This document shows positions 1 to 5,613 of a stretch of 11,677 nt of DNA, piece by piece; the stretch's first letter is position 1, and each line of letters starts with the position of its first letter. Position numbers and translations under genes: made by a program. The notes below the pieces were generated by a model. That model made no database searches. It saw only the letters and a program-made list of their open reading frames with translations, and had not been told where the DNA came from. The stretch is from Clostridiales bacterium (GTDB lineage Bacteria; Bacillota; Clostridia; Lachnospirales; Lachnospiraceae): contig DYCJ01000030.1 of the NCBI GenBank assembly GCA_019418195.1, forward strand, positions 5,319-16,995. Reading direction: 5' to 3'.

Positions 1-1
1 G

Positions 2-1282
2 ATCGAAGGATGGGGTTATGATGAACAGGGACTTCTCGAAAAGCGCTCTCCCACCCGCTATGATCTGGATCGTGGATGCAGTGATTCGCCCGTATCCATT
101 ATGCGCACATGCGCGCATATCCGCTGCGTGAACAGTATGGCTCTCAAGCTGGCTGGCATTGACAGGAATACACCTGATCCGCCGGGCGGGGAGATCGAGC
201 GTGATGAAAACGGAGAACCCACGGGGATCCTCAAGGAGAATGCCCGTAACCTGATCGTACCTCTGATGCCGCAGGAATCTGTCGAACAGCATGTGGACAA
301 CCTGCTGGAGCTGGGCGGGGTTCTCACCTCCCAGGGCATCACTACGATCTGTGATATGGGCAATCTGGACGAAAGCGATAATATACCGGTCTATGAGGCA
401 GCCGCAAAGCGAGGCTTCCATCAGAGGGTCGGTGTTTACTACATGTGGGATTTCTTTGCAGATGATAAAGGATTCCATATCCCGGAAGAAAGATACAACC
501 GGAACCGTCAGATCTTCGCAGCAGGCTTAAAGCTTATCGGAGACGGCAGCATCTCCGGACGGACTGCATGGATGAACCGGCCTTATTACGGCTCTGAAGA
601 TGAATACGGCATCTCCGTATGCAGCGATCACCTTGTGGAAACTGCCATTGCTTTCTGTAAAGAAAATCACTGCCAGCTCTCCATGCACGCTATGGGCGGC
701 AGGGCTATCGCAAGAATGATCGACCGGGCATGTCAGGAAGCGCCATGGACAACAGGTGATATTCCATATGTGCGGGTGGAGCATGTCACAGATCCCTCCA
801 AAGACAGTATCACAAAAGCCGCCGAACACGGCATCTCCTTTGTGTCCCAGCCAATCTTCCCGTATGCGGAGAGCAAAAGCTATCTCTCCAATCTCGGTGC
901 AGACTGGTTAAAACAGTGCTATCCTTATAAGGATATGCTGGATGCAGGTGTTTCCCTGGGCTTCTCAACTGATGCCCCGGCTACTTTCTGGTCAGATCCC
1001 TCTGATCCTTTTCCCGGCCTGAAGCTTGCAGTGACACGTACTGCTGCCGACGGGTCAGACTGTGGAAAAGGCCAGGCTGTAGATATCGAGACAGCGATCA
1101 GACTCTATACAACAGGTTCCGCACAGGCTGCAGGTTTTCCTGATACAGGAATGCTCGCCCCCGGATACCATGCAGATTTCGCCGTGCTGAGCGACGATAT
1201 CCTGAATATTCCGGCTGAAGATATCGATAAAATCAAAGTCATTCAGACCTATGTGGACGGTCAGTGTGTGTATGAGCGCTGA
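2..1282 (+). CDS. YtcJ-like amidohydrolase, 5' end missing
   Basis: Metal-dependent hydrolase of the amidohydrolase superfamily (Amidohydro_3, YtcJ group), cytoplasmic as far as visible. The frame is open from base 2, so the gene starts upstream. The Met at 101 is internal, because the preceding residues (GWGYDEQGLLEKRSPTR..LD) are typical family sequence. About 426 residues are visible. Family members run near 530-550, so roughly the first 110-130, including the expected HxH metal pair, lie outside. Counting from the Met at 101, candidate metal or catalytic residues are Lys144 (GLKLIGDG, the likely carboxylated lysine), His196 (LSMHAMGG), His228 (RVEHVTD) and Asp291 (STDAPATF). The C-terminus has the usual LAPGYHADFAVL return strand. 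Substrate cannot be told: family members include N-substituted formamide deformylase, and many have no known substrate. The next gene follows after 64 bp with no terminator between, so the two are probably co-transcribed. Confidence 0.92.
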   Translation: MEGWGYDEQGLLEKRSPTRYDLDRGCSDSPVSIMRTCAHIRCVNSMALKLAGIDRNTPDPPGGEIERDENGEPTGILKENARNLIVPLMPQESVEQHVDNLLELGGVLTSQGITTICDMGNLDESDNIPVYEAAAKRGFHQRVGVYYMWDFFADDKGFHIPEERYNRNRQIFAAGLKLIGDGSISGRTAWMNRPYYGSEDEYGISVCSDHLVETAIAFCKENHCQLSMHAMGGRAIARMIDRACQEAPWTTGDIPYVRVEHVTDPSKDSITKAAEHGISFVSQPIFPYAESKSYLSNLGADWLKQCYPYKDMLDAGVSLGFSTDAPATFWSDPSDPFPGLKLAVTRTAADGSDCGKGQAVDIETAIRLYTTGSAQAAGFPDTGMLAPGYHADFAVLSDDILNIPAEDIDKIKVIQTYVDGQCVYER

Positions 1283-1346
1283 TGCGGATTCTGCTGACTC
1301 GATATTTCACCGACATTACATTAACAGAAAAGAGGAGTTTTAAACT

Positions 1347-2441
1347 ATGTTTCATTTACCAGAATACAGAGAACCTGATTTCACACAGGAGCGTTTTGTC
1401 AATGCTCCGGATGCAGCATGGGAGAAAGTAACCATCAAAGGAGTTGCTCCCGAAAATTACCACAGCACTTCCATGTATCCTGAATACTTCAAAATAAATG
1501 GGAAATGGACGCTGGCCGAAGAGAGCCGTATGGACTCAAGCGTCGTGCTCTGCGATGACGGGACTTTAAAAGTCGTGGAGAACCGCAATCTTGAGATTGG
1601 CGACAAGGTCATACTGGGCCGCTCGGAAAACGCCGAAGAGGGCATCTATCTGCACTCCACCGGTTTTGAAGATCCGGAGGAGGCAGAGGGCGACCAGTTC
1701 GTCTTCCGCCAGGGCAGGAGCCGCGAGACATCCTACGCCAGAGACTATGACCGGCTCTTTGAACTTTTAAAATACGAGAAAGACCACGGAAATATCATAT
1801 GGGTCATGGGACCTGCATTCTCTTTTGACGCGGATGCAAGACGTGCCATGCAGGCCATGGTGGAAAACGGCTATGTAGATGGTCTGATGGCCGGAAATGC
1901 ACTGGCGACCCACGATCTGGAAGGCGCTATGTTCCACACTGCCCTCGGACAGGATATCTATACACAAAAATCCCAGCCCAACGGACATTACAATCATCTT
2001 GACGTCATCAACCGCGTGAGAAAAAGTGGTTCCATCGCACAGTTTATTGACGACTACAAGATTGATAACGGGATCATGTACAGCTGTGTCAAAAATAACG
2101 TTCCTTTCGTCCTTACCGGCTCCATCCGCGACGACGGGCCGCTCCCCGAGGTCATCGGAAACGCTTATGACGGACAGACCGCAATGCGCAGCATGATCAA
2201 AAAATCTACCACGGTCATCTGCCTTGCCACCATGCTCCACACCATTGCTACGGGAAATATGACGCCCTCCTACCGTGTGCTTGAAGACGGTACGGTACGC
2301 CCCGTATTCCTCTATACAGTAGACGCCGATGAATTTGTAGTCAATAAGCTTCTGGACCGCGGAAGCCTTGCCGCGACTACGATCGTCACGAATGTACAGG
2401 ACTTCATCATGATCGTTGCAAAAGGGCTCGGACTGCTGTAA
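1347..2441 (+). CDS. ornithine cyclodeaminase-like protein (ArgZ/AgrE C-terminal module, TIGR00300-like)
   Basis: A 364-residue protein resembling the family once labelled LOR/SDH conserved domain, now linked to ornithine cyclodeaminase activity in archaeal MMP1218 and in the C-terminal part of cyanobacterial ArgZ/AgrE. Recognisable blocks, recalled from the family: a beta-rich start with YHSTSMYP, INGKW and RMD (residues 39-63); a Rossmann-like block with VMGPAF (153-158) and LMAGNALATHDLE (180-192); VKNNVPFVLTGSIRDDGPLP (248-267), the strongest signature; LATMLHTIATGN (293-304); and LLDRGS (335-340). The N-terminal ACT-like LOR segment present in longer relatives is absent, and the protein starts directly at the core. 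AGAGGAG lies 9 nt before the ATG. Likely cytoplasmic and NAD-dependent. Ornithine to proline plus ammonia is the reaction known in relatives; the true substrate here is inferred only. It follows the amidohydrolase, so the pair could form a short route in which a released amino acid is deaminated. Confidence 0.72.
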   Translation: MFHLPEYREPDFTQERFVNAPDAAWEKVTIKGVAPENYHSTSMYPEYFKINGKWTLAEESRMDSSVVLCDDGTLKVVENRNLEIGDKVILGRSENAEEGIYLHSTGFEDPEEAEGDQFVFRQGRSRETSYARDYDRLFELLKYEKDHGNIIWVMGPAFSFDADARRAMQAMVENGYVDGLMAGNALATHDLEGAMFHTALGQDIYTQKSQPNGHYNHLDVINRVRKSGSIAQFIDDYKIDNGIMYSCVKNNVPFVLTGSIRDDGPLPEVIGNAYDGQTAMRSMIKKSTTVICLATMLHTIATGNMTPSYRVLEDGTVRPVFLYTVDADEFVVNKLLDRGSLAATTIVTNVQDFIMIVAKGLGLL

Positions 2442-2470
2442 TTAAAATATTTTCTCCGGTCATATCACGC

Positions 2471-2517
2471 AAAATGATCCGGGGGATATCGGCTCAGATA
2501 TCTTCCCGGATCATTTT
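2471..2517. terminator. convergent hairpin terminator
   Basis: A perfect 13-bp inverted repeat (AAAATGATCCGGG at 2471-2483 with 2505-2517) continues inward through a GATATC pair (2485-2490 with 2497-2502), leaving a 6-nt loop at 2491-2496. On the + strand the stem ends in ATTTT and continues CATTTTC, so it fits termination of the amidohydrolase/cyclodeaminase operon. Read on the - strand the stem also ends in ATTTT, but the next bases are not T-rich, so function in that direction is weaker. The loop contains the stop codon of the convergent GIY-YIG gene (2494-2496). Confidence 0.8.
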
Positions 2518-2739
2518 CATTTTCTGCTCTCTCGTCATCTGCTTGATCTCCCACTCCCGGCGCATCGCCTCTTCTTTCGTGTGAAATTCCTCATAATACG
2601 CCAGAACCACCGGTCTGCGGGATTTTGTATATTTCGCACCTTTCCCGTCGTTGTGGGCCTTGATCCGCTTCTCCAGATCATTCGTCCAGCCGGTGTAGAG
2701 CGAACCGTCACTGCATTTGACAATATATGTATAATTCAC
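2494..2739 (-). CDS. small GIY-YIG domain protein (UPF0213/YhbQ-YazA type)
   Basis: An 81-residue single-domain GIY-YIG protein. The domain covers nearly the whole chain: YTYIVKC (the GIY strand), DGSLYTGWTND (the YIG strand, here YTGW), a conserved Arg in LEKRIKAHN, KGAKYTKSRRPV, and EFHTKEEAMRREWEIKQ with the conserved Glu. These match the UPF0213 family, whose members are small putative DNA-structure-specific nucleases. Length is normal for the family. I chose the GTG at 2737-2739 because AGAGG sits 8 nt before it and the resulting MNYTYIVKC matches how family members begin. A GTG three codons earlier overlaps the Shine-Dalgarno site. The start lies 15 nt after the stop of the ATPase gene and its ribosome binding site directly follows that stop, so the two are probably co-transcribed and perhaps translationally coupled. 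Confidence 0.93.
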   Translation of the reverse strand: MNYTYIVKCSDGSLYTGWTNDLEKRIKAHNDGKGAKYTKSRRPVVLAYYEEFHTKEEAMRREWEIKQMTREQKMKMIREDI

Positions 2740-2754
2740 ATCCGCCACCTCTTC

Positions 2755-4032
2755 TTACTCGCGAAGCGCCGTTATCGGAACTACATATACCCCGTCAGCG
2801 CGTTTGTAGGCCGCATTGCTCATCCCGCACACTACACAGAGGACCTTCGGCGGTATGCCTCCCGGCTCTTTTGCAATATCATTTTTCAATTTCACCAGAA
2901 CTGCCGCCGCCTCATCAATCTGGTTCGCGCCAAGCTTTATCTCAAATGCGCACCATTCTCCGCCCGGAAGCTGTATCACCGCGTCAACTTCACGGTTCTG
3001 ATAATCCTGATAGTGATAAAGCTGGCCCCCAAATGCATCGGTGTAAATCCTCAGATCTCTCTCGCACAATGCCTCGAATAGGAATCCGAGTGTATTAAGA
3101 TCTCCCAGAAGTTTCTCCTCTGTCGCACCTAAGAGAGCCGCCGCAAGGGACGGATCTGCAAAATGCCGCTTCTCCGCCTGTTTTACTCTGACTGACGAAC
3201 GGATCTTCGAGGAAAAGGGCTGCTGATTCTCGATCAGGAACAGCCGGGAAAATATATCCAGATAGGATGCGATCGTATCCACATCGATATCTTCATCGTC
3301 TTTTTCTTTTACATCATTTTTCAACGAGCGGTTCGTCGCCGTGGTGCTCTCGTTTCGCGCCAGGGAGCGAAGAAGCAGCCGGATCTTTGTAGTATCGCGC
3401 TTCACTCCGTCAATCCTGTACACGTCATCATCGACAATAGCGTCAAGATACTGCCGGGGCAGAAGCGACGCTTCTTTTATCGAAAGTCCGAGGCTTGCCG
3501 GCCATCCTCCGCGCAGGATATACCCGATCAGGTCTGTCAGCCGGACTTCCCCTGTCATCACAGACTCCATCCTGTCTGCACATAAATCGCCCAGAGAAAC
3601 CATGCCGCTTGAGTCCCCGGACTCATACAGAGACATAGGGCGCATTCGAATCCTTGCAATGCGCCCTGCGCCACTGTGAAGTATCCCTTTGTGATTCGGG
3701 GTTGATGATCCCGTTAAGATAAAAAGTCCTTTCTCACTGCTCTGATCCACATGAAATCTCACGGCGTCCCACAGCGGCGGCACTTCCTGCCACTCATCGA
3801 TCAGACGGGGGGTCTCTCCCTGCAACACCAGATCCGGACTTAATTCGGCAAGGTTCCTGTTCTGAAAATTGCCCGCCGGATCTCCCAGATAGATCTCACT
3901 TCTGCTGTGAAAGGATGACGTCCACGTCTTCCCGCACCACTTGGGCCCCTCTATACAGAGTGCACCGAACACACCCAGATACTCTTCAATCTTATTATCA
4001 ATAATGCGCGGTCTATATCCTTTCTTCTCCAT
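2755..4032 (-). CDS. AAA_14/DUF4143 family ATPase
   Basis: A 425-residue predicted ATPase of the widespread AAA_14 plus DUF4143 family, whose biological role is not established. Visible motifs: Walker A GPKWCGKT at 29-36; Walker B RLIDE at 76-80; a sensor-like ILTGSS at 105-110; and GRIARIRMRPMSLYE (123-137), a family block. The DUF4143 part starts near 165 with YILRGGWPASL. A C-terminal PD-(D/E)XK-like set consists of Glu320 (FLFE), Asp350 (REVDAVI) and Glu364/Lys366 (AFEIK). An insert rich in charged residues (KNDVKEKDDEDID, 238-250) sits between the two halves. No membrane segment is visible, so it is probably cytoplasmic. AGGAGG lies 8 nt before the ATG, behind a near-consensus promoter overlapped by 23-bp repeats. 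The gene appears intact. It heads an operon with the GIY-YIG gene, so both products carry a nuclease-type fold, though neither is shown here to cut DNA. Confidence 0.9.
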   Translation of the reverse strand: MEKKGYRPRIIDNKIEEYLGVFGALCIEGPKWCGKTWTSSFHSRSEIYLGDPAGNFQNRNLAELSPDLVLQGETPRLIDEWQEVPPLWDAVRFHVDQSSEKGLFILTGSSTPNHKGILHSGAGRIARIRMRPMSLYESGDSSGMVSLGDLCADRMESVMTGEVRLTDLIGYILRGGWPASLGLSIKEASLLPRQYLDAIVDDDVYRIDGVKRDTTKIRLLLRSLARNESTTATNRSLKNDVKEKDDEDIDVDTIASYLDIFSRLFLIENQQPFSSKIRSSVRVKQAEKRHFADPSLAAALLGATEEKLLGDLNTLGFLFEALCERDLRIYTDAFGGQLYHYQDYQNREVDAVIQLPGGEWCAFEIKLGANQIDEAAAVLVKLKNDIAKEPGGIPPKVLCVVCGMSNAAYKRADGVYVVPITALRE

Positions 4033-4040
4033 GACACGAT

Positions 4041-4046
4041 CCTCCT
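4041..4046 (-). promoter_or_regulatory. ribosome binding site of the ATPase gene
   Basis: AGGAGG on the - strand, 8 nt before the ATG at 4030-4032. With the predicted transcription start near 4046-4048, it would sit at the extreme 5' end of the mRNA, giving a leader of only about 14-16 nt. Confidence 0.8.
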
Positions 4047-4052
4047 GTGTAT

Positions 4053-4081
4053 ATTATAATCCATTCCGTGAGATTTTACAA
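4053..4081 (-). promoter_or_regulatory. sigma-A-type promoter of the ATPase operon
   Basis: On the - strand, TTGTAA (4076-4081; 4 of 6 matches to TTGACA), a 17-bp spacer, then TATAAT (4053-4058; perfect -10). The spacer and the -35 lie inside the first 23-bp repeat unit (4061-4083). A protein bound to that unit would therefore cover the promoter, which suggests autoregulation or another form of repression. The promoter itself is read directly from the sequence; the regulation is inference. Confidence 0.7.
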
Positions 4082-4175
4082 TTCCATTCCGTGAGATTTT
4101 TAATTTCTATTCCGAGCGATTTTGTATTTCCATTCCGTATGATTTTGAAATTCCATTCTGCGAGATTCATTTCTT
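4061..4175. repeat. five 23-bp tandem repeats upstream of the ATPase gene
   Basis: Five abutting units of exactly 23 bp start at 4061, 4084, 4107, 4130 and 4153; a fragment (CCATT) begins a sixth at 4176. The core is CCATTCCGTGAGATTTT plus a 6-bp A/T-rich tail. Against the 17-bp core of unit 1, unit 2 is identical, unit 3 matches 14, unit 4 matches 15 and unit 5 matches 13. The units are thus best preserved next to the promoter and generally decay away from it. There are no spacers, so this is not a CRISPR array. The layout resembles an iteron or a multi-site operator. The binding factor is unknown; the ATPase downstream is one candidate. Confidence 0.9.
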
Positions 4176-4206
4176 CCATTTTTTACAGCCTGGCAATGGA
4201 AATTCG

Positions 4207-4320
4207 TGTTTGTTGTATAGATTGTTCTGCTAAAAGACAGAAAAGCGAACTAATTTGAATTGCGGACGCTGTGAGACGTCAGATTTTCTGGTTATCCGCA
4301 GTACATCCTATAAACAAACA
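4207..4320. repeat. 114-bp palindromic (MITE-like) element
   Basis: The terminal inverted repeats are about 38 bp: 4207-4244 against the complement of 4283-4320, with about 29 matching positions and one single-base gap. Both arms begin TGTTTGTT, and share TATAG, CTGC and CAGAAAA at matching places. The central 38 bp includes GCGGACGC and a GACGTC palindrome. There is no open reading frame of note. It could be a miniature transposable element or a structured RNA; nothing here identifies a parent transposase. Confidence 0.6.
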
Positions 4321-4386
4321 TTCATAAAAGCAGGAAGAAAAGGACGCTTTCTCGATTAAGCTCTGCTCTCGTCTTGTTTTTATGAG

Positions 4387-4690
4387 TATTTGTTTAGAAA
4401 TCTTTGTAAGGACCGGACAGAAAAATGTTCAGACTGGATGGAATAGCAGAAAAAAGGGGAACTGTGTGAGCCATGCATCAAGGCAGGAGCGTTCCGAAAA
4501 GCATTTGTTCTGGATGTTAGGGGAAAGGAAATGGGAGTTCCAATGAACGTGCATTTTCTTTCCCCGTTACATCCATTCAAATCTTTGAGGTAGAGCGGGC
4601 CGGCATGGCGATGCAGTTCCCCTTTTTTCTGCGTCCGCTTTACATCTGACATTTTTTGTTCGAATTATTACATGATCTCTGGAACAAACA
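4387..4690. repeat. 304-bp imperfect palindrome
   Basis: The two halves are complementary over most of their length. From the outside in: TATTTGTT (4387-4394) with the complement of TGTTTGTT (4683-4690); AGA.ATC and TGTAA blocks; an AAAAATG and TCAGA block; a perfect 19-bp pair GCAGAAAAAAGGGGAACTG (4446-4464 with 4614-4632); GCCATGC (4470-4476 with 4603-4609); ATTTG (4503-4507 with 4578-4582); GGATGT (4512-4517 with 4569-4574); a 14-bp pair (4520-4533 with 4552-4565, one G-U in RNA); and a GTTC/GAAC tip around CAAT at 4541-4544. A 90-residue frame across it on the - strand has no protein-like character. As RNA it would fold into one very long hairpin. Confidence 0.7.
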
Positions 4691-4700
4691 CGAATCCCAT

Positions 4701-5522
4701 CTACTCCATAAAGTTCATCGGATCGACCGGCTCGCCGTCTTTGAGCACTTCAAAGTAAAGATTCGGTCCTTCTACGCTGTAGTATTTTGTAGGTTCGCTC
4801 AATGTGCCAAGTGATTCGCCGGCTCCGACGTAATCTCCGACAGCAACGGGCACATCACTGAGCTGTCCGTACACGGCACTGTAACCATTTCCCATATCAA
4901 GGGTAACCGTAGTTCCTGTCTGCGCGGTCTCTTCGATATTGGTCACGATCCCTGCTGCCGATGCACCGATCGTCTCCCCTGCTTCTCCACTGATGATCAT
5001 TGCCGGATTATATTTGTACTGCTCCAGTGTCTGGAAGAATACTGTCTGATCCATACTATAGCTCATGATCACTGCGCCGCTGGCAGGCCATGCGAGAGTG
5101 CTGTCCTCACTGAACCATACACCCGATGTATCTCCGGTTGTCGCTGCTGCACTATTATCTGTCCCGGTACTTTCACCTGATGTATCACTCTGAGAATCTG
5201 CATTATTTTCCTCCCCGGACGGCTGGCTCTGTACTCCATTTTCCGTGTCTCCTGCTATGCTGTTTTCCTGCTCCGGCAGGACGATGTCATCTGTTGTCGT
5301 TTCCTCTGTAATACCCTCTGTTGTATCTTCTGTAGCTGTACCCATATCTTCTGTAAGTTCTTCTGCTTGTTCCCCGGCTTTTGCCATCTGCTCGTCAATG
5401 TCCCTCTGATAGTTGCTGAACGTATATGCCCCAACCAGTGCTATGACAGCTACAAAACAGATTACAATGCCGACAGCAGCGCCTTTTCCTTTCAGGAAAT
5501 ACGGTCTTTCATTCTTATTCAT
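4701..5522 (-). CDS. spoIIQ: SpoIIQ-like engulfment protein with degenerate LytM domain
   Basis: Forespore membrane protein which in known spore-formers pairs with SpoIIIAH across the intermembrane space and supports engulfment. The product is 273 residues: a short basic N-terminus, one membrane helix at about 14-34, a long Glu/Thr/Ser-rich linker (about 40-135), then an M23/LytM fold (about 145-270). The fold is recognisable from IGASAAGIVTNI, MGNGYSAVYGQLSD, VAVGDYVGAGESLGTL and GPNLYFEVLKDGEPVDP. The peptidase ligands are missing: the usual HLHFEV reads NLYFEV, the usual YxHL reads YGQL, and the HxGxD region reads NPAMI. It is therefore most likely a scaffold, not an enzyme. The ATG at 5520-5522 is preferred because AGAGGTG lies at good spacing; the upstream GTG (5529-5531) and ATG (5526-5528) overlap that site. 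It follows spoIID, the usual gene order, and has its own sigma-F-like promoter. The SpoIIQ identity rests on architecture and neighbour. Confidence 0.87.
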   Translation of the reverse strand: MNKNERPYFLKGKGAAVGIVICFVAVIALVGAYTFSNYQRDIDEQMAKAGEQAEELTEDMGTATEDTTEGITEETTTDDIVLPEQENSIAGDTENGVQSQPSGEENNADSQSDTSGESTGTDNSAAATTGDTSGVWFSEDSTLAWPASGAVIMSYSMDQTVFFQTLEQYKYNPAMIISGEAGETIGASAAGIVTNIEETAQTGTTVTLDMGNGYSAVYGQLSDVPVAVGDYVGAGESLGTLSEPTKYYSVEGPNLYFEVLKDGEPVDPMNFME

Positions 5523-5540
5523 TCTCATCACCTCTGGCTA

Positions 5541-5570
5541 TATTTTTGCCAGTAAATGAAAGTATTATAC
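5541..5570 (-). promoter_or_regulatory. sigma-F-like promoter of spoIIQ
   Basis: On the - strand, GTATA (5566-5570), 15 bp, then GGCAAAAATA (5541-5550). This fits the B. subtilis sigma-F consensus as I recall it (GYWTA, 15-16 bp, GGNNANANTW) at every fixed position. The predicted start near 5534 leaves a leader of about 12 nt containing the AGAGGTG ribosome binding site. Forespore expression is known for spoIIQ elsewhere. Related sigma-G promoters look similar and cannot be excluded. Confidence 0.7.
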
Positions 5571-5613
5571 TGAATATATCAAAAGATTCCCATGAAAATT
5601 CTACAGGTACAGA

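Larger units (their letters stand above)
4202..4695. repeat. palindromic intergenic block bounded by 13-bp inverted repeats
   Basis: The outer ends are a perfect 13-bp inverted repeat, ATTCGTGTTTGTT (4202-4214) and its complement (4683-4695). Both ends are also followed inward, at similar distance, by GCGGACGC (4262-4269 and, inverted, 4631-4638). Inside lie two palindromic elements (4207-4320 and 4387-4690) with related TGTTTGTT-type ends. The 66 bp between them is itself flanked by an inverted repeat (4313-4330 with 4377-4394, 16 of 18 positions matching). Thus four related ends alternate in orientation. No gene is seen in this block. No clear target-site duplication is visible at the outer ends. 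The right edge stops 5 bp before the end of the spoIIQ coding region. Confidence 0.7.

Noticed and set aside
2755..4032. Anti-phage defence system
   Set aside because: An ATPase plus nuclease-fold pair is suggestive, but neither family is a recognised defence marker by itself and the neighbours are a catabolic operon and sporulation genes.
4061..4175. CRISPR array
   Set aside because: The 23-bp units abut with no unique spacers, the copies diverge, and no cas gene is present.
4380..4652. 90-residue open frame on the - strand
   Set aside because: It lies within the 304-bp palindrome, has no domain-like pattern and no convincing ribosome binding site; the open frame is explained by the base composition of the repeat.
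4655..4688. Rho-independent terminator after spoIIQ
   Set aside because: A 7-bp TTTGTTC/GAACAAA pair exists but is A/T-rich, has a 20-nt loop and no following T run on the - strand.
5523..5531. Earlier GTG or ATG starts for spoIIQ
   Set aside because: They overlap or abut the AGAGGTG ribosome binding site; the ATG at 5520-5522 has the right spacing.
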